Below are positions 14,946 to 23,733 of a DNA stretch of 64,000 nt, one piece after another; the first letter of the stretch is position 1; each line of letters begins with the position of its first letter. The position numbers and the translations under genes were made by a program. The notes under the pieces were generated by a model. That model searched no databases, had not been told where the DNA came from, and saw only the letters and a list, made by a program, of their open reading frames with translations. This stretch comes from JAVBLP01 sp031553505 (GTDB lineage Bacteria > Elusimicrobiota > Endomicrobiia > Endomicrobiales > Endomicrobiaceae): contig JAVBLP010000007.1 of NCBI GenBank assembly GCA_031553505.1, positions 73,835 to 137,834 on the forward strand. Reading direction: 5' to 3'.

Positions 14946-17609
14946 ATGCCAAAGCTTTGGGGTTACAACGAGTCCGGAGAGTTTACAGTAGAAAATTCAA
15001 AGAGCCTGCCGCAGCCTATGATACATATGCTCGCAAACAGCCCGCAGTATTTTTCAATATGCGATAACTTTTTAAGGGGCTTTAGCGGTTTTGATTATAC
15101 GAGAATGTTCGGCGAGTTTGACGGGCCGAACTTTCCCAAAGGCAATGCCAGATTTTTGTGGATAAGGCCTAAAGGCGAAAAGCCATGGCTTGTGAATAAT
15201 TATGATTTGACGGATAAGGAAACTTCGGAAGCTAAGTACGAAATGGGTTTGGGCTATGTCCGCTTTACCGGCAAGTCAAAAAAACATGGACTTTCCGCAT
15301 CGGCTACAGTTTTTGTCCCTAATGATGAAATGGCCGAAATATGGATGGTTGAGATAAAAAATGAATCATCTAAAGCGCAAACGCTTGATTTTATACCCGT
15401 TGTGCCGATTTACGGAGGCAACAGGGCATATGTGGAATATCACAGGGACGTTGTGAGGCTTTATAACAAAAGCAGGATTACAAACCATATAGAAATACTC
15501 CCGGGCCTTGAATGGGTGGAAGGTTCTACCGATTCAAGCGACATCTGCTACTTTATGGGCGCGGAAACCCAAAGAGGAAGGAAGGGGAATAGATTTTATT
15601 CCGACAGGGAAACATTTCTCGGAGCGAATAATATGTGGTTAAAACCGCAGGCAATTTTGAATAACGAAGCCCCGAAAGCGCAGTGTTACGGCAAAGAAGC
15701 CGTTGGCGCTATAGAATTTAAAAATATTACAATACCCGCAGGAAAATCTGAAAAATTTGTAGTAATAAACGGAATAGCATTTGACGGCAGCAAAGGCGCT
15801 GAAAAACTTATAAAAAAATACAGCTTTCAAAACGCCCAAAAAGCTTTTGCGAAACTTAATGCTTTCTGGAAAGAGAGGACTTCCCGCGTAGTGATTACAA
15901 CGGGAAACAAAGATTTTGACAATTCATGGAACAATTGGTGGTGCTACCAGCTTTCCATGAGATACTGGTTTGGAAATACCGGCCATCCGCAGACGGATTA
16001 CGGCTCTGATTTTTCGGGCTGGAGAGACTTTTGGCAGGATATGATGGCGGCAACGGTTATAGACCCTAAAGGACTTGAAGAAAGAACGATGAAAACGCTT
16101 GAAGGCATCCGCCTTGACGGCACTAACGCCACAAGATTTTTCGCTAGGACAAAAGAGTTTGGCAGCGATGAAGTAAACGGCTTATGGTGCGACCACCCGT
16201 ATTGGACAACGCAGACCGTTATGATACTTGTAAATTTTTTAGGGGATTATAAATTCCTTTTCAGGGAAGGCATAGAATATTTTAAAGATGCCTACAGAGA
16301 CAGGGGCGAAACGAAAGATTTGGACTGGAAATCAGGCGCTATAGGCAGCCAAAAAACCGCGAAAGGCGCGTCATACAAAGGCAGCGTTATCGAGCATCTT
16401 TTGGTGCAGCTTTTAACTATGTATTATGATGTCGGCGACAATAATCTCCTTAAACAAAAAAGGGCGGATTGGAACGACGCAGTTGACCAGGTTAAAGGCG
16501 AAAACGTCACGTTTACTTTCGGGCTTGCTCTTGACTGTAACGAACTTTCAGCATTGCTTGAAAAAGTCGCAAAACACAATAATATTTCAGAGATTGAAGT
16601 TTTTGAAGAACTGGCTCTGCTTTTATGCAAAGGCAAAACCGCGGATATCCCTTCAAAAGAGCGCCGTAAAACGCTTGCGAAGTACTTGAATAAAGTAAAT
16701 GGCAAAATCAGCGGAAAGAAAGTTAAAGTAAAAATATCTGATATCGTTGCCGATTTAAGGATAAAAGCGAAACATTCAATAGCAAACGCCAATAAAAAAG
16801 CATGGAACGGCAGCTACTACAGCGGCTATATATTTAATAACGGAAAACCTGTTGATACTATATTTAAAAAGAACGCTCTTTCGAAGAAAAATCCTTCATC
16901 TTCCGATTTTGAGATGATGCTGATGCCGCAGACATGGTCATTGGTTTCAGGCGGAGCGGATAAAAATAATGCCGCAGAAAAAGTCATTTCTTCAAGCTTT
17001 AAACACCTCTATGATAAAAAAATCGGCGCTATGAAGCTAAATTATCCGCCTTATCTTAAATTTGATAAAACGATAGGAAGAATTACGGGTTTTGCCGCGG
17101 GCACAAAGGAAAATAATGCCCTTTTCTGCCACGCAAACCTGTTTTTTGTATGGGCATTGCTCAGAAGAAATATGGTTGAAGACGCTTATAAGATATTCTC
17201 CGGAATAAATCCCTTGAACCAAAAACATGAGATTTTCAGGAGCGGCCCGTGGATTCCGGAATATTACGTTTCTTCCGACAATCCTAATATTGCGGGAAGA
17301 GGGGAATACCCGATACTTACCGGCTCTGCCGCGTGGACAAGGTATCTTTTTCAGAACTTCTTTTTCGGCGTCAGAGGGGAACTTGACGGTTTGAGGGTTG
17401 ACCCTAAACTGCCGGCAAATAAGGATTTTAAAAAGTCATCCATGAGCATTAATTTCAGGGGCGCTCACTATAATATTAATTTTATCAACAAAAACATGAA
17501 GAAAAACGCCAAAGTATTAAAAATTATAGTTGACGGAAGCGAAATTAACGGGACTCTTATCCCTGCTTTCGGAAAAGGCGTACACAACGCGGAAGTATAT
17601 TTAGGCTGA
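14946..17609 (+). CDS. GH94-type glycoside phosphorylase
   Basis: The 887-residue protein has the GH94 layout: an N-terminal beta-sandwich opening KLWGYNESGEFTVENS, then an (alpha/alpha)6 catalytic region with DFSGWRDFWQDMMA and the hallmark DWND at 508-511, whose aspartate is the general acid in cellobiose-type phosphorylases. GH94 enzymes phosphorolyse beta-glucosides to glucose 1-phosphate and a shortened sugar. There is no signal peptide, so it acts in the cytoplasm. It is about 60-80 residues longer than simple cellobiose phosphorylases and has a lysine-rich insertion near 570-600. The linkage specificity (beta-1,2, 1,3 or 1,4) cannot be read. A secreted TIM-barrel glycosidase follows in the same run. 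Confidence 0.78.
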   Translation: MPKLWGYNESGEFTVENSKSLPQPMIHMLANSPQYFSICDNFLRGFSGFDYTRMFGEFDGPNFPKGNARFLWIRPKGEKPWLVNNYDLTDKETSEAKYEMGLGYVRFTGKSKKHGLSASATVFVPNDEMAEIWMVEIKNESSKAQTLDFIPVVPIYGGNRAYVEYHRDVVRLYNKSRITNHIEILPGLEWVEGSTDSSDICYFMGAETQRGRKGNRFYSDRETFLGANNMWLKPQAILNNEAPKAQCYGKEAVGAIEFKNITIPAGKSEKFVVINGIAFDGSKGAEKLIKKYSFQNAQKAFAKLNAFWKERTSRVVITTGNKDFDNSWNNWWCYQLSMRYWFGNTGHPQTDYGSDFSGWRDFWQDMMAATVIDPKGLEERTMKTLEGIRLDGTNATRFFARTKEFGSDEVNGLWCDHPYWTTQTVMILVNFLGDYKFLFREGIEYFKDAYRDRGETKDLDWKSGAIGSQKTAKGASYKGSVIEHLLVQLLTMYYDVGDNNLLKQKRADWNDAVDQVKGENVTFTFGLALDCNELSALLEKVAKHNNISEIEVFEELALLLCKGKTADIPSKERRKTLAKYLNKVNGKISGKKVKVKISDIVADLRIKAKHSIANANKKAWNGSYYSGYIFNNGKPVDTIFKKNALSKKNPSSSDFEMMLMPQTWSLVSGGADKNNAAEKVISSSFKHLYDKKIGAMKLNYPPYLKFDKTIGRITGFAAGTKENNALFCHANLFFVWALLRRNMVEDAYKIFSGINPLNQKHEIFRSGPWIPEYYVSSDNPNIAGRGEYPILTGSAAWTRYLFQNFFFGVRGELDGLRVDPKLPANKDFKKSSMSINFRGAHYNINFINKNMKKNAKVLKIIVDGSEINGTLIPAFGKGVHNAEVYLG

Positions 17610-17637
17610 AAATAATCTTGTTTAAAAAGGGCTGCCA

Positions 17638-18156
17638 GTGAAAAAGATTTTTCTGATTGCCGTAATGTTTATGTTTGCTTCAACCGTTTACGCTACCCAG
17701 ATGGTTAGAATAGTTAAACTTGACGGCGGTTCTGTCAGCGTAAAAACCCCTGACGGAGAAACTGAAACATACAGAGACATAGAAGATATCCCCGAGCTTT
17801 TATACGGCTCAAGGATTACGGCAGGCGGCGCACCGGTTGAAATACAGTTTTTTAATACGGCGCTCATAATTTTAAATAAAAACCAAAGCATTTTTATATC
17901 AAAAAACCCCGTAACAAAAGAGATAGAAGTCGTAAAATATGAAGCTAAAAGCAAACAAAACGGCATTAAGGTTTTGCTTGCCGGCAATATCAGCGCGACT
18001 TTCGGCAGCGATACAAAAGTAACTTTTTATGAGCAGTTTCCAAGCATTTTTTTTGGGGTTAAATACGGAAATGCAACCGTAAACGGCCTTGACGGCAGGA
18101 TTTATAAGCTTGTTGACGGCGACCATTACGAAGCTAAACAAAACCTTTTGGAGTGA
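17638..18156 (+). CDS. Secreted FecR-like protein
   Basis: The 172-residue protein starts at a GTG with GGGCTGCC upstream, has a signal peptide (about 1-19, ending VYA), and continues with beta-rich repeats such as KLDGGSVSVKTPDGETETY and IQFFNTALIILNKNQ. These resemble the FecR domain in exported single-domain proteins. No transmembrane anchor follows. Its stop overlaps a possible GTG of rfbC. The role is unknown. Confidence 0.5.
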   Translation: MKKIFLIAVMFMFASTVYATQMVRIVKLDGGSVSVKTPDGETETYRDIEDIPELLYGSRITAGGAPVEIQFFNTALIILNKNQSIFISKNPVTKEIEVVKYEAKSKQNGIKVLLAGNISATFGSDTKVTFYEQFPSIFFGVKYGNATVNGLDGRIYKLVDGDHYEAKQNLLE

Positions 18157-18158
18157 AA

Positions 18159-18707
18159 ATGGCTTTTACGTTTAAAAAATTATCAATTCCGGACGTGTTG
18201 CTTATAGAATCCGAAAAATTTGGCGATTCTCGGGGTTTTTTTTCCGAGCTTTATAAAGAGAAAAGTTTTGCGGATGCAGGAATAAAGAAAACTATAAAAC
18301 AGATTAACTTTTCCAAATCAGTTAAAGGCGTTATAAGAGGTCTGCATTACCAGCTTAACCCTTGCGCGCAGGGGAAAATAATAAGGGCTGTAAAAGGCTC
18401 AATTTTTGACGTTGCCGTAGATATAAGAAAAAATTCACCTTTTTTCGGACAGTGGGTAGGCGTTGAACTTGATTCTGAAAAGATTAATATGGTTTACATA
18501 CCTGAAGGTTTTGCGCACGGATTTGAAGTGCTTTCAAATGAAGCTGAATTTGAGTATTTTTGTACGGATTTATACTCGCCGGCCCATGAGAGGGGAATTG
18601 TTTATAACGATCCTGATATTAAAATAGTATGGAACACTAAAAACCCGGTAGTTTCAGAAAAAGACTTAAGACACCCGATTCTTAAAGAGGCAGAATATAA
18701 CTTTTAA
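18159..18707 (+). CDS. rfbC: dTDP-4-dehydrorhamnose 3,5-epimerase
   Basis: The 182-residue cupin epimerase of dTDP-L-rhamnose synthesis shows family segments GDSRGFFSELYKEKSF, INFSKSVKGVIRGLHYQ with the catalytic histidine, and YIPEGFAHGFEVLS. The ATG at 18159 was preferred over a GTG at 18153 because GGAG at 18150-18153 sits 5 bases upstream of it. rfbD lies two genes downstream. rfbA and rfbB are not in the window, so the pathway is completed elsewhere. Confidence 0.9.
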   Translation: MAFTFKKLSIPDVLLIESEKFGDSRGFFSELYKEKSFADAGIKKTIKQINFSKSVKGVIRGLHYQLNPCAQGKIIRAVKGSIFDVAVDIRKNSPFFGQWVGVELDSEKINMVYIPEGFAHGFEVLSNEAEFEYFCTDLYSPAHERGIVYNDPDIKIVWNTKNPVVSEKDLRHPILKEAEYNF

Positions 18708-18719
18708 CCGGAGGCAGCA

Positions 18720-20708
18720 ATGAAACCTCTAAGGCTTATACTTACGGCAGCAATTTTATTTTCCGCATCATCATACTTACCGGCAAAAACGCAAGAAAAC
18801 AAAGATTTACTTATTTCTCTTAAGGCGGCAGAAGATTTTAACGGCAAAATGAAATATGTGCCTCCTAAACCTTTCAAAATTTACGATACAGGCACCGATG
18901 AGTGGATTGACTATGAAAAATACGGCGAATTTCAAAATCTCGGTATGCCTAGCTACAAATACAAAATAACAAATCCCGAGGGGCTTAAAGCTGCAAGCGG
19001 CGAAGGTATCTATCCTAACCTGAAAAGCGTTTACAACTCCCCTGAATGTATAAAGTATTTTGAAAAAGGAAAGCTTGACGGCGATAAATGGAACTTCGTA
19101 AACTCATTGGATTATCAGGCAAATTTTTATAAATGGGCGACCACTAAAAATGAAGACCCTGGCGTGATAATGTACTTTACGGCTTTTGCGCTTGATAAGG
19201 CCGGAAATTACCGGCACGCGATCAAAGCATACTATGCGTGCCTCGTTTTATTTCCAAACGCCGTAGGCTACACAGCGTACAAAACGCCTTGGTACATAGC
19301 GCCTGTCTGCGTTGACAGGATAAAGTTTTTGACAAAAGAGCACCCTGAATTAAAAATTAAGCTTGAAGGCGCCTCCGTGCGCATAGACAACTCTTTTGAT
19401 AATGACAGAAGAAATGACGTTTTTTATATAAACCCCGGAAAACTTGTGCCTGCCGCGGCAAAAGATTTTGAACGCAAAACGGCGGATTTAAGCAAAATGA
19501 AAAAAGAGACGCTTGCCGGTAAAGGCGAAGTTAAATTATTAAGGTTTGAAAACGGACATTATCAGCTGCAGGTAAATGATAAGCCTTATGTGATAAGAGG
19601 AATGACTTATGGGCCCAACAAAGTAGGGCTTTATCCCGGCGGCGGCGATTTTAACAATATAAGGGACTGGACATATGACGATTATGATAAAAACGGCAAA
19701 ATAGACGGTCCGCAGGATGCGTGGATTGACGCCAACAGAAATGAAAAACAGGATAAAGACGAAAAAAGGGTTGGGGACTTTGCGCTGCTAAAAGAGATGG
19801 GCATAAATACTCTCAGAATATACCATTATAAAGATTTAAATAAAGATTTGCTTAAGTACGGCTATGAAAATTACGGCTTGATGTATATGATGGGGAATTT
19901 TGTCGGGATGTACGCCATCGATTCCGGAGCGACTTGGGAAACCGGTACCGATTATACAGATGAAAAACAGAAAAAGAATATGCTTGAAAGCGTCAGGAAG
20001 ATGGTAGAAGAATATAAAGACGAACCTTACGTGCTTGTGTGGGTTTTAGGAAATGAAAATAATTATAGCGCTGTCGGCGAAGCGGCTACAAGTTCACGGG
20101 TGGATTCTCAGCCGGAGGCATTCTATAAGTTTGCCAATGAATGCGCGAAACTCATTAAATCGTTAGACCCAAAGCAGAGACCCGTTATAATTTCAAACGG
20201 TGATCTAGGTTTCATAAACCATTTTGCGAAGTATTGCACTGATATTGATGTTTTTGGCACAAACGCTTACAGAGGCGAGCAAGGCTTTGGTTTGATATGG
20301 CAGGATGTTGCCAATATTACGGGAAAACCTGTGATAATAACCGAATACGGCTGCCCGGCTTATGCCGAAGGATGGGGTACGGCGAGAATTGAAGAAGGGC
20401 AGGCGTCTTACCATAAAGGAAACTGGAATAATATAGCTGATAATATGGCAGGAGTTGCGGGCGGTTTTGGCAATGCTTTGGGCGGCGTGATATTTGAATG
20501 GAACGATGAATGGTGGAAAGCGGAAGCGGGAACTGACCCAAACGAGCATGATACGATAAGCAAATTCGGCGGAGCTTTTCTTGACGGCGGCGGATATGAA
20601 GAATGGTTCGGGATATGCGGTTTGGGCAACGGCAAAGACAGCACGTTTAAAAGGCAGTTGCGCAAAGCGTATTTTATGTACAGGGATTTGTGGAAACAGT
20701 ATAAGTAA
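18720..20708 (+). CDS. Secreted TIM-barrel glycoside hydrolase (GH2-like clan A) with EF-hand loops
   Basis: The 662-residue protein has a signal peptide (about 1-23). The catalytic barrel begins near NDKPYVIRGMTYGPNK. The general acid/base is E446 in VWVLGNENN and the likely nucleophile is E542 in VIITEYGCPAY, the clan GH-A arrangement closest to GH2 catalytic domains. Two consecutive EF-hand-type loops (321-332, DYDKNGKIDGPQ, and 337-348, DANRNEKQDKDE) are inserted near the first strands, implying calcium binding. The N-terminal 270 residues contain helical repeats unlike the GH2 sandwich. The substrate is unknown. It sits between rfbC and rfbD, 12 and 17 bases away. Confidence 0.75.
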   Translation: MKPLRLILTAAILFSASSYLPAKTQENKDLLISLKAAEDFNGKMKYVPPKPFKIYDTGTDEWIDYEKYGEFQNLGMPSYKYKITNPEGLKAASGEGIYPNLKSVYNSPECIKYFEKGKLDGDKWNFVNSLDYQANFYKWATTKNEDPGVIMYFTAFALDKAGNYRHAIKAYYACLVLFPNAVGYTAYKTPWYIAPVCVDRIKFLTKEHPELKIKLEGASVRIDNSFDNDRRNDVFYINPGKLVPAAAKDFERKTADLSKMKKETLAGKGEVKLLRFENGHYQLQVNDKPYVIRGMTYGPNKVGLYPGGGDFNNIRDWTYDDYDKNGKIDGPQDAWIDANRNEKQDKDEKRVGDFALLKEMGINTLRIYHYKDLNKDLLKYGYENYGLMYMMGNFVGMYAIDSGATWETGTDYTDEKQKKNMLESVRKMVEEYKDEPYVLVWVLGNENNYSAVGEAATSSRVDSQPEAFYKFANECAKLIKSLDPKQRPVIISNGDLGFINHFAKYCTDIDVFGTNAYRGEQGFGLIWQDVANITGKPVIITEYGCPAYAEGWGTARIEEGQASYHKGNWNNIADNMAGVAGGFGNALGGVIFEWNDEWWKAEAGTDPNEHDTISKFGGAFLDGGGYEEWFGICGLGNGKDSTFKRQLRKAYFMYRDLWKQYK

Positions 20709-20725
20709 ACAAGCGAGGCAATAAT

Positions 20726-21568
20726 TTGAAAGTTTTAATTACGGGTTCATCAGGACAGTTAGGGCTTGAGTTTATAAAGTGCTTTAAAAAAAACGGAACA
20801 GATTTTCTCGCGCCTTCCGAAACTGATTTTGATATAACAGACCCTCTAAAAGTCAAAAAAATTTTTGATGAATATAAACCTACGCATTTGATTAACTGCG
20901 CCGCTTATAATTTAGTTGATGACGCGGAAGATATCCCTGAAAAAGCGTTTAAAATAAACAGGGACGCGGTGGAAAATCTTGCAAAAGAGTGCAATGAAAA
21001 TGACGTTTTTTTTCTTCATTTCGGCACGGATTATGTTTTTGACGGCACAAAAAATGACTTATATATTGAGGCAGATGCGCCAAACCCGTTAAACCGGTAC
21101 GCAAAAAGCAAATATGAAGGCGAACTGAAAGCTAAAGAAGCCAAAAAAAGTTTGATTTTACGTTTAAGTTGGGTTATAGGGGAAGGGAAGCAGAATTTTT
21201 TGTATAAATTGTCAGGCTGGGCGCAAAAATCCAAAGTTTTAAAGATCAGCGCAGATGAAGTGTCGGTTCCGACTTTTACTTTTGACGTTGTTGACGTTTG
21301 CATTAAAGCATTAAGCAAAAATTTGACCGGAGTATACCATCTTACAAATTCCGGGTACGCTTCGCGCTACGAGCTTTCCAAGCTTTTTATCGAAACTAAA
21401 AACTTTAACAATATAATAGTTCCGGTTCCTATGGAAAATTTTAAGTCTAAAGCAAAAAGGCCTTTGTTTACTCCGATGTCAAACGGGCTGATATCTTCGA
21501 AACTGCAAATCAAAATCCCTCATTGGGAAGAATCGCTAAAAAGGTTTTGCAAAGAGTATGATAATTAA
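20726..21568 (+). CDS. rfbD: dTDP-4-dehydrorhamnose reductase
   Basis: The 280-residue NAD(P)-dependent SDR completes dTDP-L-rhamnose synthesis. The Rossmann motif is in KVLITGSSGQLGLEF. The family segments THLINCAAYNLVDDAED and FHFGTDYVFDGT-like (LHFGTDYVFDG) are present, and the catalytic Y..K is in NRYAKSKYEGE. The start is TTG at 20726 with GAGG at 20715-20718; no upstream ATG fits. It overlaps the next gene by 11 bases. Confidence 0.9.
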   Translation: MKVLITGSSGQLGLEFIKCFKKNGTDFLAPSETDFDITDPLKVKKIFDEYKPTHLINCAAYNLVDDAEDIPEKAFKINRDAVENLAKECNENDVFFLHFGTDYVFDGTKNDLYIEADAPNPLNRYAKSKYEGELKAKEAKKSLILRLSWVIGEGKQNFLYKLSGWAQKSKVLKISADEVSVPTFTFDVVDVCIKALSKNLTGVYHLTNSGYASRYELSKLFIETKNFNNIIVPVPMENFKSKAKRPLFTPMSNGLISSKLQIKIPHWEESLKRFCKEYDN

Positions 21569-22076
21569 AAATTTAGACTCTCTTGTATATGCAGTAAGTT
21601 ATGATAACATAGATAAATTTCATATGTTTATGAGGGATTTTAAGACAAATCAAGATACCTTTGATAAGTATGCCGGTTTTTTAACTGAAAGAATTATGCT
21701 TGACCAGGCTTTTTTAAGCAGCTTTGATTTTTTTATTTTTGTTCCTTCCCTCGACGCCTCAAGAACAAATTATTCCCAAAAGCTTGCAGAATTTATATCT
21801 TCAAAAACAAATAAACCGTTAAAGCGAGACGTTCTTCAAAAAATAAGACAAACTAAAGAGCTTAAAACGCTGCCAAGAGAAGAAAGGCACGGTGAAATAA
21901 AAAACTCATTTTCATCCCGGCTTAAAGGCGGGGAAAAAATATGCATAGTAGATGATGTTACCGCTTCAGGCGCTACGTTAGAAGAGATTTCCACAACATT
22001 AAAAAAAACAGGTGCTTCTTTTATTTCTGCGGTTGTCGTTGCCGTATATACTCATCAATCCCGCCATAACTTTTAA
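21558..22076 (+). CDS. ComF-like phosphoribosyltransferase lacking the zinc ribbon
   Basis: The 172-residue protein has a PRPP-binding loop in KICIVDDVTASGATLEEI preceded by GEIKNSFSSRLKGGEK, the layout of the ComF/amidophosphoribosyltransferase-like C-terminal half. The cysteine-rich N-terminal domain of ComF is absent. A complete ComF is at 60677-61396, so this is a divergent second copy. It overlaps rfbD by 11 bases and runs 56 bases into the tail of the convergent minus-strand gene. Its role is unknown. Confidence 0.6.
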   Translation: MIIKNLDSLVYAVSYDNIDKFHMFMRDFKTNQDTFDKYAGFLTERIMLDQAFLSSFDFFIFVPSLDASRTNYSQKLAEFISSKTNKPLKRDVLQKIRQTKELKTLPREERHGEIKNSFSSRLKGGEKICIVDDVTASGATLEEISTTLKKTGASFISAVVVAVYTHQSRHNF

Positions 22077-23448
22077 TTTTTTGAATCGTCAAAAGGTTTT
22101 GATTGTTGATATCGTCAGGGTTTAAGTCATATGCTTTCTGCAGAATTTTTTCCGCGTTTTCTAAATCATACTCCCTTTCAAGGTAAACTTTTCCCAAGTT
22201 ACTGTAAACCGCCTGATAGGAAGGCGATTGTGCCGCTGCTGCTTCCCAAAATATTACCGGAGATTTAAATGAGTCAGAATGTTTTAAAGTCAGGAAAGAT
22301 AAAAAGATAATATAAAGAATAAAAAACGTTATTTTTATTTTTGAAGATATTTTTGACGCTAATAACGGAAAGTACAGCTGGTTGAAAGAAATCAAAAGGC
22401 CTATTAACGGCAGATATATTCTGTGTTCTAACATTACAGTGTTTAACGGAATTAAAGCGGGAGTTAAAAAAATGACGAACCATATTATGCCGAAAGCAAA
22501 TACTTTTAAATCTTTAATTTTGACAATAAAGCATATCAGCACAATGATTGCAGAAGAAATAACGCCGTATATTAGTTTAGTGTCAGGTATATATGCAACC
22601 ACGGAAAGATTGAAAGGGAGAATTATTTTTCCTATATAGGTGCATAATATTTTTGGCATCTCTTTTATGATAGAGATATAAGGAATAGAAGGTAATATAT
22701 CGCCCGTGTTTATAATTCTTAATTTAGAGTATATAACAGAAAGAATTATAAACAGCAATGCCATAAACGCGTATTTGTAAATACTGTTTTTAGATTGGAA
22801 GGCGTTGTTTCTGTTAATTAAATATATATATGCGGCAAAAATCAAAGGAAGGAATAATGCGTTTTCCTTTGTAAATAATGCAATTGTCCAGAATATTATT
22901 GTTAAAATAAAATATAAGGCATTTTCTCTTTTTACGAACTTTATAAAAAAGATGAAAGAAAGAAGTGTAAATAAACACAACAATACGTCATTTCTTCCCG
23001 GAACCCATGCGACCGCCTGCGTCAGTACAGGATGGCATGCAAATATCAATGACCACGCTGCCGCCGCCTTCTTTGACATAAAATAATTTCTCAGCAAATA
23101 AAACAGGGAAAGGGTGCATCCTATATGAAACAATATGTTTGTAAGATGATAGAAAAAAGGCGCAGTGCTGTTTCCTGAAAGAATAAAATCTAAGAAGAAA
23201 GACAGTATTAATACGGGGCGGTAGTAGCAGTATTCCCACGGGATTATATTGTACGTAAACACCTTTAATATGTTAGCTTTGTCGGCGTAATAATCTATCT
23301 GCCTGAAAACCAGCCAGTCATCATCAAACCATGTAAAACCGAAAAGAAGCGTTTTGCTGTAAAGAATCCATGCGAAGAGCGCAAGAAAAAAGTAAATAAA
23401 AAACTCATTTTGGAATATTTTTTTTTCAGGAAGAAGTTTTATTTTCAT
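22021..23448 (-). CDS. GT-C-like polytopic membrane protein with C-terminal TPR
   Basis: The 475-residue protein has about ten hydrophobic segments, an acidic luminal loop (GFTWFDDDWLVFRQIDYY), the family-like YRPVLILSFFLDF and HPVLTQAVAWVPGRNDVL segments, and a C-terminal tetratricopeptide-like region (ENAEKILQKAYDLNPDDINN). The pattern resembles TMTC/GT-C proteins that transfer sugars from lipid carriers. The ATG at 23448 is preferred to a TTG at 23484 because the TTG lies inside the -35 box. The acceptor and sugar are unknown. The tail overlaps the convergent ComF-like gene. Confidence 0.65.
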   Translation of the reverse strand: MKIKLLPEKKIFQNEFFIYFFLALFAWILYSKTLLFGFTWFDDDWLVFRQIDYYADKANILKVFTYNIIPWEYCYYRPVLILSFFLDFILSGNSTAPFFYHLTNILFHIGCTLSLFYLLRNYFMSKKAAAAWSLIFACHPVLTQAVAWVPGRNDVLLCLFTLLSFIFFIKFVKRENALYFILTIIFWTIALFTKENALFLPLIFAAYIYLINRNNAFQSKNSIYKYAFMALLFIILSVIYSKLRIINTGDILPSIPYISIIKEMPKILCTYIGKIILPFNLSVVAYIPDTKLIYGVISSAIIVLICFIVKIKDLKVFAFGIIWFVIFLTPALIPLNTVMLEHRIYLPLIGLLISFNQLYFPLLASKISSKIKITFFILYIIFLSFLTLKHSDSFKSPVIFWEAAAAQSPSYQAVYSNLGKVYLEREYDLENAEKILQKAYDLNPDDINNQNLLTIQKIKSYGGIDEYIRQRQPQK

Positions 23449-23455
23449 ATTTATA

Positions 23456-23484
23456 AATATAGCATTAACACCGCTAAAATTCAA
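23456..23484 (-). promoter_or_regulatory. Start-proximal promoter of the GT-C/TPR gene
   Basis: On the minus strand TTGAAT (23479-23484), 17 bases, TATATT (23456-23461). The ATG at 23448 is 7 bases beyond the -10 box, without a Shine-Dalgarno sequence, predicting a leaderless or near-leaderless mRNA. Confidence 0.6.
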
Positions 23485-23495
23485 ACGCGCGTTGC

Positions 23496-23524
23496 TTGAC
23501 TAAAAGTAGCATATTTTATATACT
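23496..23524 (+). promoter_or_regulatory. Promoter of the tRNA-Cys/tRNA-Val unit
   Basis: TTGACT (23496-23501), 17 bases, TATACT (23519-23524), 16 bases before tRNA-Cys. Its -35 box is 11 bases from the -35 box of the divergent GT-C/TPR promoter. Confidence 0.75.
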
Positions 23525-23540
23525 CATTCATCGATTTACC

Positions 23541-23612
23541 GGTGCGGTACCCAAGTGGTAAGGGAGCAGTCTGCAAAACTGTTATTCGCCGGTTCAATTC
23601 CGGCCCGCACCT
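23541..23612 (+). tRNA. tRNA-Cys (GCA)
   Basis: The acceptor GGTGCGG pairs with CCGCACC, the T arm is GCCGG-TTCAATT-CCGGC, and the anticodon loop CTGCAAA carries GCA. The discriminator is U73, the identity base for cysteine. CCA is not encoded. Confidence 0.95.
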
Positions 23613-23637
23613 TATGAATTTGCAAACGCAGTTTATT

Positions 23638-23711
23638 GCCCGGTTAGCCCAGTTGGTTAGAGCGCTTCCTTGACATGGAAGAGGTCAGAGGTTCGAGTCC
23701 TCTATCGGGCA
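23638..23711 (+). tRNA. tRNA-Val (GAC)
   Basis: The acceptor GCCCGGT pairs with ATCGGGC, and the anticodon arm CTTCC-TTGACAT-GGAAG carries GAC. The D stem GCCC/GAGC has one C:A mismatch. It lies 25 bases after tRNA-Cys and is probably co-transcribed with it. Confidence 0.93.
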
Positions 23712-23733
23712 TTTTATTTTTTATAAGGTGATT

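Noticed and set aside
21180..21187. GGGAAGGG matching the E. coli KOPS consensus
   Set aside because: A single copy inside rfbD proves nothing, and the FtsK motif of this phylum is unknown.
23449..23484. TTG start at 23484 for the GT-C/TPR gene
   Set aside because: The TTG is part of the -35 box of a good promoter, so transcription begins downstream of it.
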